Positions 1-9,452 are shown, counted from the first letter of the stretch. The stretch is 64,000 bases of DNA from JAMQKA01 sp043951865 (GCF_043951865.1 NZ_JBINJF010000002.1:62001-126000); one strand, 5' to 3'. Notes: a model not told the origin generated them from the sequence alone. Made by a program: numbers and translations.

Positions 1-575
1 TTTACCAGGTCAGCAATTACGCGAGGCAGCAGCTTGTGTTCCTGCTCCAGCACGCGGGCAGCCAGTGTTTCGGCGTCGTCGGTCTCCCGTACGGGAACTT
101 TAACCTGGTCGATAATGGGACCTTCATCATATTGCTCTGTAACATAGTGGACTGTACAGCCCGATTCTTTCTCGCCGTTTGCGAGGACCGCCTCATGCAC
201 GTTGCTCCCGTAAAAACCCTTGCCGCCGTATTTGGGAAGCAACGAGGGATGAATATTGATAACTTTTTCCGGGTATTGTTCTAATACCGCAGTTGGTACT
301 TTCAGCATATAGCCCGCCAGAACGATCAGGTCCGTATCCCATCGTTCCAGGGTTTGAAGCAGTTTGGTTTCGTAAGCAGCGAGAGTATCAAAATCAGAAG
401 GAATGAGGACCTCCGTGTCGATGTTGTGCTTCCGGGCTCGTTCCAGCGCCTGAATGCCTGGCTTGCTGGCAATAAGCCCATTGATACGGGCCTCAATACG
501 ACCCTCCTCAACAGCATCGATAATAGCCTGGAAATTGGTGCCTGAACCTGAGGCAAAAACAACAATATGATTCAA
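1..575 (-). CDS. purN: Phosphoribosylglycinamide formyltransferase, 3'-truncated by the window edge
   Basis: Transfers a formyl group from 10-formyl-THF to GAR, the third step of purine synthesis, in the cytoplasm. The reverse-strand reading gives about 191 residues, and E. coli PurN has 212, so only the last residues are outside the window. The N-terminus reads NHIVVFASGSGTNFQAII, the nucleotide-binding loop of the family. The catalytic Asn and His lie in NIHPSLLPKY, and the Asp follows in the YDEGPII segment. I chose a TTG start at 575 because it puts the first strand at the usual place. The frame stays open upstream to a stop near 644 without an ATG, and no good ribosome site is seen. Its partner genes are outside the window. 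Confidence 0.88.
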   Translation of the reverse strand, partial: MNHIVVFASGSGTNFQAIIDAVEEGRIEARINGLIASKPGIQALERARKHNIDTEVLIPSDFDTLAAYETKLLQTLERWDTDLIVLAGYMLKVPTAVLEQYPEKVINIHPSLLPKYGGKGFYGSNVHEAVLANGEKESGCTVHYVTEQYDEGPIIDQVKVPVRETDDAETLAARVLEQEHKLLPRVIADLV

Positions 576-655
576 CCTGAGATGATTTAAGAAAATTGTC
601 GATCTAGTTGCGTGGCAAAGATAATGAAAAATAAAGGTCAACTATAATACAAATA

Positions 656-1729
656 TTACTCTTTTTGGCTCCCCGCTCTAAAGATGTAATAGTTGTTGAA
701 ACTCCATCGGAACTGGTTAATAGTAATCTTGATAATGGTGGCGATCGGGATAGCGATGAGCATGCCCAGGATGCCGGCGGTTTCAGCGCCGATTAAAATG
801 ATAAAGAGGATGGCAACGGGGTGCATGTCGGCCGACCGGGAAAAGATCAGCGGCTGGAACACGGCGTTGTCCAGAATTTGAACGACTAAAATAGCAAGCA
901 CGCAGGGAAGGATGAGCGAGAAATCACCCACCTCGATGATGGATACGATGATAGAGAGAATATACCCGATAATGGGTCCAAAATAGGGGATGGAGTTGGC
1001 AATACCGATCGAAATACCGACGGAGAGCGCGTTATTGAGCTCGACGACCGACAAGGCTATATAGGATGAGGTGGCAACCAGAAAGCTTTGGAAGACAACG
1101 CTCCTGAAATAGTGTCCCAGCCGCGTCTCAATTTTATCGATGAGACTGAGGGTGGTTTCAAAATACTTGTTGGGCACAAATTGAAGAAGGTCGCGCCGGA
1201 TTTTGCTGCCGTCTTTCAGGAAGAAAAATGTGGCAAACGGGATAACCAGGAACGCGGAAAAAAGATTGGTGAAAAGATCTATAATATTGCTGATCGCGGT
1301 GGGAAGTTCTCCCACGTCAAACAGCTCTTCGAGAATTTGGGTTACATTTTCGATCAGGAATCCTTCCGGCAGGAAGGTAAGGTTCTCGGTAAAGCGGCTT
1401 TCCACCTGGTTCAGGATATTTCGGATCGTCTCGATGTTGAGCTGATTGGCCAGTTGTACCATCTGGGTGGCAATGATCGGGATAACGGTGGTTGAAATCC
1501 ACACCAGCAGCAGAATGACAGAGCTCAGGGTCAGGGTTATCGCCACGGTTCGATTCATGCCGGCGAACTGCATCCGGTTCACAATGGGATCCAGAATGTA
1601 GCTGAGAATCATCGCGATGATGGCGTAGGTCAGCAGGTTGCTGTAGTTGTACAACACCATTAAAACTGCCGCAAACGCCGCGGTTCCGAGCAGGAATTTT
1701 ACGATTTTATCCAGTGTAAGGTTGTTCAT
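656..1729 (-). CDS. AI-2E family transporter (PerM/YdiK/YtvI type permease)
   Basis: A 357-residue inner-membrane protein with about eight hydrophobic segments. Two or three lie at residues 10-85, then comes a polar amphipathic stretch (about 85-150), then a cluster from about 150 to 340. This is the standard layout of the AI-2E transporter family (PF01594), whose members have been proposed to export AI-2 or to exchange Na+ and H+. The typical central region PYFGPIIGYILS is present. The substrate cannot be read from sequence. Its ATG overlaps the recX stop by four bases, so the two are probably translationally coupled. Confidence 0.85.
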   Translation of the reverse strand: MNNLTLDKIVKFLLGTAAFAAVLMVLYNYSNLLTYAIIAMILSYILDPIVNRMQFAGMNRTVAITLTLSSVILLLVWISTTVIPIIATQMVQLANQLNIETIRNILNQVESRFTENLTFLPEGFLIENVTQILEELFDVGELPTAISNIIDLFTNLFSAFLVIPFATFFFLKDGSKIRRDLLQFVPNKYFETTLSLIDKIETRLGHYFRSVVFQSFLVATSSYIALSVVELNNALSVGISIGIANSIPYFGPIIGYILSIIVSIIEVGDFSLILPCVLAILVVQILDNAVFQPLIFSRSADMHPVAILFIILIGAETAGILGMLIAIPIATIIKITINQFRWSFNNYYIFRAGSQKE

Positions 1730-2394
1730 GAATCCAACGATTCCATCAACATGTCGAGGTATTTAAAAATATGGTCTGATCGATACCCTTTTCTGTGTAA
1801 ATAATCAAAAATTTTCTTCTTTCGCTTCCACGGATCCTCCTCGCGGAGAAACCGCCGGCTCTTTTTGTTGACCAGCTCAAGAAATACCTGCTGCAGGTCG
1901 ATCCCCTCAAATGCCTTTTCAACGCTTTCTTGAGCCACATGTTTTGATATCCCTTTCTGGTAGAGTTTTGATGTTATCTTTGCCGGCCCCCAGTTGTTAA
2001 GCCGGCTTTTGTCGGAAGCGTATTTTTCGGCAAACGTGCGGTCGTTTACATACCCTTTTTCCTCCAGTTCATCAAGCACAGCGTGGATGATCCCGGGGGG
2101 ATGCTCCTTTTTGGCCACCTTCTGGAAGAGCTCTTTGCGGGAGTAGTCGCGCCGGGCCAGCATCCGCATGCAGTATGATTTGACGGCATGCCGCCCCTCG
2201 GCCCGCTGGAGCTTCCTGAAGAGAGCGGGCGTCACTTCGAGTCCCTTCCGCAGCTTGTACTCCAGCAATGTCGATTCGGACACCCCGATCAGGAATCCTT
2301 CCTCGATAAACAGGGAATACCGCTCCCTGTTGTTTTTCTGCGTTACGATGGAAGTGATGGACGCCGGCAGCCGGTCGGAGTTGTCGGTACTCAA
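1726..2394 (-). CDS. recX: RecX, regulator of RecA
   Basis: A 222-residue protein that in known species caps or destabilises RecA filaments. It shows the RecX three-helix repeats: MRMLARRDYSRKELFQKV, then VLDELEEKGYVNDRTFAEKY, then repeats rich in Arg and Lys to the C-terminus. About 50 extra residues precede the first repeat, which is common in Bacteroidota-type RecX. The start is TTG at 2394, giving MSTDNSD. It lies 20 bases downstream of recA on the same strand, the classical recA-recX order, which supports both calls. Confidence 0.9.
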   Translation of the reverse strand: MSTDNSDRLPASITSIVTQKNNRERYSLFIEEGFLIGVSESTLLEYKLRKGLEVTPALFRKLQRAEGRHAVKSYCMRMLARRDYSRKELFQKVAKKEHPPGIIHAVLDELEEKGYVNDRTFAEKYASDKSRLNNWGPAKITSKLYQKGISKHVAQESVEKAFEGIDLQQVFLELVNKKSRRFLREEDPWKRKKKIFDYLHRKGYRSDHIFKYLDMLMESLDS

Positions 2395-2414
2395 TGGTTA
2401 AAGGGTGTGAATGA

Positions 2415-3476
2415 TTAATCCTCGTCAGCGTCGGATTGGTCCTCGTCGGACGGTTCCCCATTTTCCTCGCTGCCCTCCTCGTCGGGGAGGAGCTCAGCAC
2501 GGATCTTTGCCTCTATCTTTTTCGTGAGTTCCGGTTCATTCTCAAGGAAATCGGTGGCGTTGTCGGTACCTTGCCCGATCGGCTCGCCGTCATATCGATA
2601 CCAGCTGCCCCGTTTTTCTATGATGTCAAGCTCGACGGCGAGATCAAGTATTTCGCCCAGCCGGGAGATCCCCTTGCCGTACATGATGTTGAATTCGACC
2701 ACTTTGAAGGGGGGGGCGACCTTGTTTTTGACCACTTTAACCTTCGTGCGGTTGCCCACTACATCATCGCCCTGTTTCAGGGATCCGATTCTCCGTATGT
2801 CGAGACGGACGGAGGAATAAAATTTAAGCGCCCGTCCACCCGAGGTGGTTTCCGGGTTGCCAAACATGACCCCGATCTTTTCCCGAATCTGGTTGATAAA
2901 GATAACGGCTGTACGGGTTTTGTTGACAATTCCGGTGATTTTACGCAGCGCCTGCGACATCAGCCGTGCCTGCAGCCCGACGTGGGAATCTCCCATCTCC
3001 CCTTCCAGCTCGGCGCGCGGTACGAGGGCGGCCACCGAGTCGATGACGACAACATCCAGGGCGGCTGAACGAATCAGCGTTTCGGTGATTTCCAGGGCCT
3101 GTTCGCCGGAGTCGGGTTGTGAAACCAGCAGCTCATCCGTGTTGATCCCAAGATTTTTGGCATAGCGGGGGTCAAAGGCATGTTCGGCATCAACAAAGGC
3201 GGCGTATCCCCCCGTTTTTTGTGCTTCGGAAATGACATGGAGTGCCAGGGTCGTTTTTCCGCTGGCTTCGGGCCCGTAAATTTCGGTCACCCGCCCGCGA
3301 GGTATTCCCCCCACCCCCAGCGCGTAGTCAACCATAATTGACCCGGTTGATATGGTGGGTACGTTCTTGTTGGCTTCTTCTCCCAGCCGCATAATAGTGC
3401 CCTTGCCGTGTTGTTTTTCTATCTGGCCGATGGCCATCTCAAGGGCTTTCTCGCGATCGTTGTTCTTGTCAGACAT
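2415..3476 (-). CDS. recA: RecA recombinase
   Basis: A 353-residue strand-exchange ATPase for homologous recombination. Walker A GPEASGKT is at residues 68-75, Walker B is VVVIDSVAAL, and the L1 and L2 DNA-binding loops include EGEMGDSHVGLQARLMSQALR and the region after INQIREKIGVMFGNPETTSGG. The C-terminus is a long acidic tail (DEEGSEENGEPSDEDQSDADED-like), which in known RecA proteins dampens DNA binding. The start ATG at 3476 matches the family. No recognisable LexA box was found in the 150 bases upstream, so SOS control is not shown by sequence. Confidence 0.98.
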   Translation of the reverse strand: MSDKNNDREKALEMAIGQIEKQHGKGTIMRLGEEANKNVPTISTGSIMVDYALGVGGIPRGRVTEIYGPEASGKTTLALHVISEAQKTGGYAAFVDAEHAFDPRYAKNLGINTDELLVSQPDSGEQALEITETLIRSAALDVVVIDSVAALVPRAELEGEMGDSHVGLQARLMSQALRKITGIVNKTRTAVIFINQIREKIGVMFGNPETTSGGRALKFYSSVRLDIRRIGSLKQGDDVVGNRTKVKVVKNKVAPPFKVVEFNIMYGKGISRLGEILDLAVELDIIEKRGSWYRYDGEPIGQGTDNATDFLENEPELTKKIEAKIRAELLPDEEGSEENGEPSDEDQSDADED

Positions 3477-4223
3477 AATGAAGATTTATAATTGTTGGCT
3501 TTTTATTCAATTTCGAACCGAAGATAAAAAATAAAGCTGACAACCCATTGTCACACCCAAAACAAATAGATCATCAATTTGCACCTGTTAGATTTCGAAT
3601 AGCCCGTCCCCGATGTTTCGCTAACTGCTATTTGCCATAAAAATGTTCAATTTCTACTTGAAGCTTAAGAAGCCGGGAGCAGAAACTGCAGTTTGCGGTC
3701 TGCCTGGTCGCCCAAACCTCTCGGTGGAAGTTTTACCCCCACGAAGCGCCCAGCCGCCGGTATTTTGTCGGGATTGCTCCCTTAGCGCATCCCAAACCGC
3801 GGTTAATATATCCGTAAGGTCTCCTCAGCGTGAACAGCCGCATGGGTCAAACCGGCTTTCAACAGCTTTCTGCTACTTACTAGACCCTTTTACAGGCCGA
3901 TCCTTACAATTTTTTACCGGATAGCGTAAAATGTTGGGCTTGTTCCCCAGATCAGAACGAGAGCCATGCCACAAGGAGTAGGTGCGTATTATCCGAACGA
4001 GGGCTTTGCTAAACCGTTGTTTTGGCCAAGCTTGGTATTTTCGTGAATTTGGAATTCTGACTTATAGCTAATAAGCCCCGGGTTCAAATTCGCTCAAGCG
4101 TTGATCTTGACCCAAATCCCTGGTTGTTCAAAGTCCTCCGAAAGGCAGAAGGAATTCGCTGGAGTTATAAAAGTTGAACAGTAATCCCTGAGCATCTCCG
4201 TTTTTTGCAAAGCCTTCAAAAAA
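3477..4223. other. 747-base non-coding gap between recA and kynA
   Basis: Both flanking genes are on the minus strand, and neither strand carries a convincing gene here. Nothing in it matches tmRNA, RNase P, SRP or tRNA by eye. The right end (4201-4224) reads as a short AT-rich hairpin, GTTTTTTG facing CAAAAAAC around CAAAGCCTT, just downstream of the kynA stop, and could help end that transcript. The segment at 3995-4015 weakly resembles the end of the dispersed repeat described at 17308. The recA promoter must lie near 3480-3600 but no clean consensus is visible. Confidence 0.6.
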
Positions 4224-5006
4224 CTATATTTGTGCTCTCATCTCCCACAGGTCGGGAAATATCCGCTGGTGGAGGGTGCCTCTCAGGTATTCCACCCCGC
4301 TGGACCCGCCGGTTCCCTGCTTGTTTCCGATCGTTCGTTCCACCATTTTCACATGCCGATAGCGCCACTCCTGCATGCCCTCGTCAAAATCTACAAAACG
4401 TTCACAGAGCAGGGCTGTCTCCGGGTCGTTTTTCATTATGTGGAGCAATGTCTGCTGTATTTCCTGGTTCGCCTCATACAGCAGCCCCTGATCGTGAACT
4501 CGCTCAGGCTGTGGAATCCGATATCCCCGTTTTTCGAGATAGATGCAAAAACATTCCCACAAGGTGAGCTCACCCAGTCTTTTCTGCAGTCGTTCTAAAT
4601 TTTTGGGCTCGTCTTTGTGGGCTTTGAGCATGTGGGGCGAGCGGAGTCCACACAGAATTTCGACTTCGCGGAACTGGGCCGACTGGAATCCGCTGGCATT
4701 TTGCAGGAACCCCCGGAAGCTTTCAAATTCCAGCGGGGTCATCGTCTCCAGTACATCTATCTGTGCAACCATGGTTTTAAGGATGGTAAGAACGCGGCTC
4801 ATGGTTTTGGCAGAAGTCCACGTCTCTCCCTGCTTGAGCCGGGTCCTCAGTTTATCAAATTCGTGCAAAATCTGTTTGAACCACAATTCATACACCTGGT
4901 GGATGACGATGAAGAGCATCTCGTCGTGCTCCTCGGGTTGGGAGAGGGGCTGCTGCAGGTTGAGGAGCTCCTCAATCTTTAAATATTTTCCGTATGTGAG
5001 ATTCAT
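4224..5006 (-). CDS. kynA: Tryptophan 2,3-dioxygenase
   Basis: A heme enzyme that opens the indole ring of tryptophan to N-formylkynurenine, the first step of the kynurenine route. It has 260 residues against about 280 for bacterial TDO. Diagnostic stretches are HDEMLFIVIHQVYELWFKQ (active-site His27), GFQSAQFREVEILCG with the substrate Arg, and EWRYRHVKMVERTIG, whose His218 is the proximal heme ligand. The glycine loop GTGGSSGVEYLR and the end FPDLWEMRA follow. No other kynurenine gene is nearby, so it stands alone. It diverges from the kinase gene at 5143. Confidence 0.96.
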   Translation of the reverse strand: MNLTYGKYLKIEELLNLQQPLSQPEEHDEMLFIVIHQVYELWFKQILHEFDKLRTRLKQGETWTSAKTMSRVLTILKTMVAQIDVLETMTPLEFESFRGFLQNASGFQSAQFREVEILCGLRSPHMLKAHKDEPKNLERLQKRLGELTLWECFCIYLEKRGYRIPQPERVHDQGLLYEANQEIQQTLLHIMKNDPETALLCERFVDFDEGMQEWRYRHVKMVERTIGNKQGTGGSSGVEYLRGTLHQRIFPDLWEMRAQI

Positions 5007-5077
5007 ATTTAAATTTTTTATTCAGCTTGACCGAAAGTATAGGCAGAAATTAAGTTGATCTCTACAGCGCAGGAACT

Positions 5078-5109
5078 TTGTGGGAAATGATCAAAAATCA
5101 TTAGATTTG
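5078..5109 (+). promoter_or_regulatory. Bacteroidota-type promoter of the sugar kinase-tatD pair
   Basis: TTG at 5078-5080 is followed after 21 bases by TAGATTTG at 5102-5109. This fits the TTG/TAnnTTTG pattern of the Bacteroidota primary sigma factor. Transcription would begin near 5116, about 27 bases before the ATG at 5143. Confidence 0.6.
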
Positions 5110-5142
5110 GCAGTATAAAAAACGAAAACGAAACTTCTATTG

Positions 5143-5994
5143 ATGAGCATTATTATAGCAGATAGCGGAGCCACCAAAACCGAGTGGTGTGTGTGGGAAG
5201 ATGGTGAAAGCGATATTATTGCTACGGAGGGATTGAACCCCTACTACCATACCACCGACAGCATTCGGAATGTATTACGAGAAGAGGTAATCACCCAGAT
5301 TGACGCAGAAGAGGGCGAAAAAATATTCTTTTACGGGGCGGGATGCGACTCTGAAGACAAAAAACAGGTAGTGCTGGAAGCTCTCCAACCCTTTTTTGAA
5401 GGAGCGGAAGTTGAAGTATATCATGACTTGTTGGGAGCAGCCCGTGCCTGTTTCCTCGACAAGCCCGGTATCGCCTGTATTCTGGGGACCGGCTCCAATT
5501 CCTGCCTGTATGACGGGGAGAAGATCGTGGAGCATATCCCCTCCCTGGCATTTATCCTGGGTGACGAGGGGAGTGCCGGGTATTTCGGAAAAAAAATAAT
5601 TAACAGCTATTTTCGCTTTGAGTTACCCCCGGAGCTGGAAAAGGCGTTTGAAGAAAACTATAACACCTCGCTCGAATACATCACCAAGGGAGTTTATGAC
5701 GGAGCTCAGAAAAGCCGGTTTATCGCTTCCTACGGAGCCTTTTTGGGAGAGCATTCCGACCATCCTTTTATCCAGGAAATGTTGCGCGAGGGATTTGAAA
5801 ATTTTATCACCCGCATCCTGATGAACTACACCAACGCACAGGATTATGAGGTGCGTTTTATAGGGTCGGTGGGCCACGCCTACAAAGGTATGCTCACGGA
5901 AATACTGGAGTCCCATGGCATGAAGGCCGGCGGGTTTATCCAGAAACCGATGCAGCGGCTCATGGAATATCATACCCGGCGGGTTCATGATTGA
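5143..5994 (+). CDS. BadF/BadG/BcrA/BcrD-type ATPase, probable N-acetylglucosamine kinase
   Basis: An ASKHA-fold kinase of 283 residues. The first phosphate loop is IIADSGATKTEWCVW, the second is GIACILGTGSNSCLYDG, and GDEGSAGYFGKKII is the adenosine region. These match the eukaryotic-like GlcNAc kinase branch common in Bacteroidota, so phosphorylation of an amino sugar from cell-wall turnover is likely but not proven. I start at ATG 5143; a TTG codon directly before it (5140) is in frame but less likely. The end overlaps tatD by eight bases. Confidence 0.8.
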   Translation: MSIIIADSGATKTEWCVWEDGESDIIATEGLNPYYHTTDSIRNVLREEVITQIDAEEGEKIFFYGAGCDSEDKKQVVLEALQPFFEGAEVEVYHDLLGAARACFLDKPGIACILGTGSNSCLYDGEKIVEHIPSLAFILGDEGSAGYFGKKIINSYFRFELPPELEKAFEENYNTSLEYITKGVYDGAQKSRFIASYGAFLGEHSDHPFIQEMLREGFENFITRILMNYTNAQDYEVRFIGSVGHAYKGMLTEILESHGMKAGGFIQKPMQRLMEYHTRRVHD

Positions 5995-6763
5995 TACGCA
6001 CTGCCACATCTACATGGAACATTTTGAGGAGGATTTGCTGCAGGTGCTCGACCGCGCCGCGGAAGCGGGGGTTCGCCGGATTTTGATGCCGGCCATCAAT
6101 TTTGGTTCCCTCCCCAGGATGGATCAAATGGCGCATGAGAAGATCCGGTTCCACAAGATGGCGGGCATACATCCCACCGAAATAAATGAGGGCGTCTCAA
6201 CAACCGAATCGGAATTGTCGGAGTATTGCAGCTCCGCAGATATTGTGGCGGTCGGGGAAACCGGGCTGGATTACCACTGGAGCAGGGCCTACAAGCAAGA
6301 ACAACAGGAAAGCCTGAAACTGCATTGCCGGGTTGCAAAGAGCGTGGGAAAACCAGTTGTACTGCACAACCGGGAGAGCACGGGCGACCTGCTCGATATT
6401 ATTGAACAGGAGCAGGATGGCAGCCTCACCGGCGTTTGGCACTGCTTTACCGGGTCGGCGGACGAAGGCAGGCGTGCGATGGATCTGGGTCTGTACCTGG
6501 GAATAGGAGGCGTATTCACTTTTAACAATGCCGGTGTTGATGAGGCGGTTGCTCGCCTTCCCCTTAAAAAGATGATCCTGGAGACCGATGCTCCCTATCT
6601 TTCTCCCGAGCCCAAACGGGGAAAACGCAATGAACCCGCTTTTGTCCGGTATACAGCACAGCGGTTGGCTGAGGTGATGAACCTGTCGCTCAACGAGGTC
6701 GACCGTCGCACCACGGAGAACGCGATGAAGCTCTTCAAACTCCAGGACGGTATTTATCTGTGA
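5987..6763 (+). CDS. tatD: TatD-family metal-dependent DNase
   Basis: A 258-residue amidohydrolase-fold nuclease of the TatD/YcfH/YjjV group. Metal ligands are visible in order: DTHCH at the start, GETGLDYHW (Glu), VVLHNRES (His), GVWHCFTGS (His) and LETDAPYLSPEP (Asp). It starts inside the end of the kinase gene (ATG at 5987), so the two share a transcript and probably coupled translation. The physiological substrate of TatD proteins is unsettled; DNA repair or DNA degradation roles are reported for relatives. Confidence 0.92.
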   Translation: MIDTHCHIYMEHFEEDLLQVLDRAAEAGVRRILMPAINFGSLPRMDQMAHEKIRFHKMAGIHPTEINEGVSTTESELSEYCSSADIVAVGETGLDYHWSRAYKQEQQESLKLHCRVAKSVGKPVVLHNRESTGDLLDIIEQEQDGSLTGVWHCFTGSADEGRRAMDLGLYLGIGGVFTFNNAGVDEAVARLPLKKMILETDAPYLSPEPKRGKRNEPAFVRYTAQRLAEVMNLSLNEVDRRTTENAMKLFKLQDGIYL

Positions 6764-6831
6764 TTTTTCACTCTGTCATATCGGCATCGAGCCTGGCATG
6801 TTTAAAAGGCAAGGTGCATTCCAGAACCGGG

Positions 6832-7965
6832 TTACGCCGGAGGAGATATTCCCAGTTTTGACAAGACCGGGAAACGCCTGACAAGCGGCTCGGGGACCTT
6901 AAGGAAGGTGTATTCATTTCTGAACGGCATGGAGGTCCGCAGCCTGTTGAACCGTTTCTTTTTGAGATCTATGGCCAGCCCGACCAGCTTGTTGAGGGCA
7001 TCTGCATATTGCTGAACGGGGTGAACCTGCTGAAGTACCTGGGCTAGCGAAAGAGTTTCAATATCTTGTCCCTCAAAACAGACCGCTTCTTTAGAGTTTG
7101 TGAGCTTGTTGACGGGCAGATCAAGTGAAAAGTGCTCAATCATTTGATCGACCACCATCTTTGTGGCGCGGTATTTGGCCTGAACAGAATACCCCGCAAT
7201 ATGCGGAGTGGCGATAAAAGCGTTTTCAGCCACTTCGTTGTCAAAGTTCGGTTCGTTTTCCCACACATCGATGATCATGTCGTCGACGGTTCCGCTGCTT
7301 ATTGCCCTCAGAAGGGCCTGCTCATCAACCACGCCTCCCCGGGAGGTATTGATCACCAGTTTAAATCGATGGTCTGCTAAATACTCATGGTTCAACCAGT
7401 GATAGGTGGAATGTACTCCGTGGTCATGCAGTGGAGTATGGAAGGTAAGAATAGATGCTTCCAGCAGCTCCACCAGCTCGGCCGATTTGAACGCCTTCTC
7501 CCGTTCAGCTCGTGGTGGATCAAACAGGATATGCTGCCAACCCAGATCATCGCACATCTGCTGCAGAACGGTGCCCACATGTCCCACGCCTACAATACCG
7601 ATTATTTCCTGCTCCAGGTCGATATTGTTGCGATCGCTCCATATGATCAAGCTGGTAACCACATATTCAGCTACAGAGCGGGCATTGCACCCGGCGGAGT
7701 GGGCAAACCGGATTCCGTGAGCGGCCAAAAAATCGGTATCAACATGGTCGGTGCCGGCGGACCCGGTCCCCACAAATTTCAGTGTTGGAGGGGGCTCCCC
7801 AAGCGTGCCGGCATTAATCCCGGTAACGGTTCGGATTAACAGGGCGTCAACCTCGTCAAGGGGGGCGGGCAGTCCCTTCTCCGGATCATAAAACCGGAGA
7901 TCTATTTCGTCGGGTACAATCTCTCTGGCTTTAAAGAGATGTTGATCTGCAAATACCGTAAGCAC
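6832..7965 (-). CDS. pdxB: 4-phosphoerythronate dehydrogenase
   Basis: A 377-residue D-2-hydroxyacid dehydrogenase that oxidises 4-phosphoerythronate in the DXP-dependent vitamin B6 route. The PdxB-specific start ADQHLFKAREI, the segment GTGSAGTDHVD and GCNARSVAEYV are present. The NAD loop GIVGVGHVGTVL and the catalytic Arg (NTSRGG), Glu (WENEP) and His (TPHIAGYS) are intact. The C-terminal extension beyond 290 is the PdxB dimer domain. It starts with GTG at 7965. It converges with tatD and diverges from the phosphorylase gene. pdxJ of the same pathway is at 42070. Confidence 0.93.
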   Translation of the reverse strand: MLTVFADQHLFKAREIVPDEIDLRFYDPEKGLPAPLDEVDALLIRTVTGINAGTLGEPPPTLKFVGTGSAGTDHVDTDFLAAHGIRFAHSAGCNARSVAEYVVTSLIIWSDRNNIDLEQEIIGIVGVGHVGTVLQQMCDDLGWQHILFDPPRAEREKAFKSAELVELLEASILTFHTPLHDHGVHSTYHWLNHEYLADHRFKLVINTSRGGVVDEQALLRAISSGTVDDMIIDVWENEPNFDNEVAENAFIATPHIAGYSVQAKYRATKMVVDQMIEHFSLDLPVNKLTNSKEAVCFEGQDIETLSLAQVLQQVHPVQQYADALNKLVGLAIDLKKKRFNRLRTSMPFRNEYTFLKVPEPLVRRFPVLSKLGISPPA

Positions 7966-8043
7966 AAACAGGGATTTAGAGGTTGAAAGTTACCGTCAAT
8001 ATAGTTCACTTAAAGTCCACAAAAAATCAAGTCAAGACTAACA

Positions 8044-9390
8044 ATGTCGTCACATAATTTCAATCCTGTTTCCCTGATTCGGAAAAAACGAGATGGAAGC
8101 AGTCTTTCGGCCGACGAAATTCATTACTTCATCAAAGAATTTACAAAAGACCAGCTTCCCGACTACCAGATGAGTGCCTTTCTGATGGCAGGGGTTATCC
8201 GCGGATTTGATGACCGTGAAGCCGCGGCCCTGACCGACGCGATGCTTCATTCCGGGAAGATCCTGGATTTGAGCGATATCCCCGGGAAAAAAGTTGACAA
8301 GCACTCTACCGGCGGTGTCGGCGATAAATTATCCCTGATTCTGGCCCCCATTGTGGCCAGCTGGGGTATCCCGGTACCGATGATCTCGGGCCGGGGATTG
8401 GGCCATACCGGTGGCACGCTTGACAAGCTGGAGTCGATTACGGGGTTTACCGTGGACCTGTCGCTGAAGCGATACCGGCATATTTTGGAAAAGATACACA
8501 TGGTGATGGCGGGCCAGACCGAAGAGGTGGCCCCGGCCGACAAGCGGCTGTACGCTCTGCGTGATGTGACCGCCACGGTAGAGTCCATTCCGCTGATCGC
8601 CAGCAGTATTATGAGTAAAAAACTGGCCGAGGGGATCGATGCCCTGGTTCTGGATGTAAAATTCGGTTCCGGGGCGTTTATGACGGAGCTGGACGAGGCG
8701 ATTGCACTGGCTGAGGCACTGATAGCAATCGGAGAGCGTTTTGACAAAGAGACCATCGCCTACCTTACCGATATGAATCAGCCGCTGGGCCGTGCCATCG
8801 GCAACTGGCTGGAGGTGGCAGAGTCGATTGACGCCCTGAAAGGCGAGGGCCAGGATGATGTGATGGAAATTACCCACACGCTGGCGGGTACGATGATCTG
8901 TCTGGCAGAAAAGGCCGACTCGATCGATGAAGGGGTGGAGATGAGCAGGGAAGCTGTTGCCAATGGACAGGCGTTTGAGAAGTTGCTGGCGTTGGTGAGG
9001 GAACAGGGGGGAGATACGGAACTGATCCGGCACCCGGAAAGATATGAGCAAGCGGACCACCGGTTTACGCTGAAGGCCGCCCGGGATGGATACATCCGCG
9101 AAATGGATGCGTATAAAATGGGCATGGCATCGCTGGAACTGGGGGCCGGCCGGCGCCGAAAAGAGGATTCGATCGACCCCTCTGCCGGTATCCTCCTGGA
9201 AAGGAAACGTGGAGATTATGTGAACAGCGGTGAAACAATTGCCCGCGGTTATACGAACAAGGAAGCTGTAGTCGAGTCGGTCTTACCCGTAATGGAAGAA
9301 GCGGTCTCGATAGGAGATGAACGCCCCGAAACTTCACGGCTGATACAGTACAGGGCAGATAGCCGCGGCGTTCACCCATTGAAATCCTGA
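8044..9390 (+). CDS. deoA: Pyrimidine-nucleoside (thymidine) phosphorylase
   Basis: Cleaves thymidine, deoxyuridine or uridine with phosphate to the base and (deoxy)ribose-1-phosphate in nucleoside salvage. It has 448 residues, with the helical domain first, then the phosphate loop KHSTGGVGDKLSLILAP and ISGRGLGHTGGTLDKLESI, both family signatures, and DVKFGSGAFM further on. The C-terminal alpha/beta hammerhead begins near 345. Whether it is strictly thymidine-specific (DeoA) or broad (Pdp) cannot be told, so the symbol is tentative. Confidence 0.92.
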   Translation: MSSHNFNPVSLIRKKRDGSSLSADEIHYFIKEFTKDQLPDYQMSAFLMAGVIRGFDDREAAALTDAMLHSGKILDLSDIPGKKVDKHSTGGVGDKLSLILAPIVASWGIPVPMISGRGLGHTGGTLDKLESITGFTVDLSLKRYRHILEKIHMVMAGQTEEVAPADKRLYALRDVTATVESIPLIASSIMSKKLAEGIDALVLDVKFGSGAFMTELDEAIALAEALIAIGERFDKETIAYLTDMNQPLGRAIGNWLEVAESIDALKGEGQDDVMEITHTLAGTMICLAEKADSIDEGVEMSREAVANGQAFEKLLALVREQGGDTELIRHPERYEQADHRFTLKAARDGYIREMDAYKMGMASLELGAGRRRKEDSIDPSAGILLERKRGDYVNSGETIARGYTNKEAVVESVLPVMEEAVSIGDERPETSRLIQYRADSRGVHPLKS

Positions 9391-9452
9391 TTACTATTGC
9401 AATATCAACAAAATCACATAACTTATATCCATTATATTAGTTATAAAGTGTG

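Noticed and set aside
3477..3600. LexA/SOS box upstream of recA
   Set aside because: TTCGAA-like bases occur, but no palindrome matches a known SOS box well enough to call.
3643..3924. 93-codon open frame in the recA-kynA gap
   Set aside because: Composition is Pro/Ser/Arg-rich without a domain or a ribosome site, and the flanks are non-coding. It looks like a chance frame.
4075..4100. tRNA T-loop-like GGTTCAAATTC
   Set aside because: The flanking bases do not form a T stem, and no acceptor or anticodon arm can be built around it.
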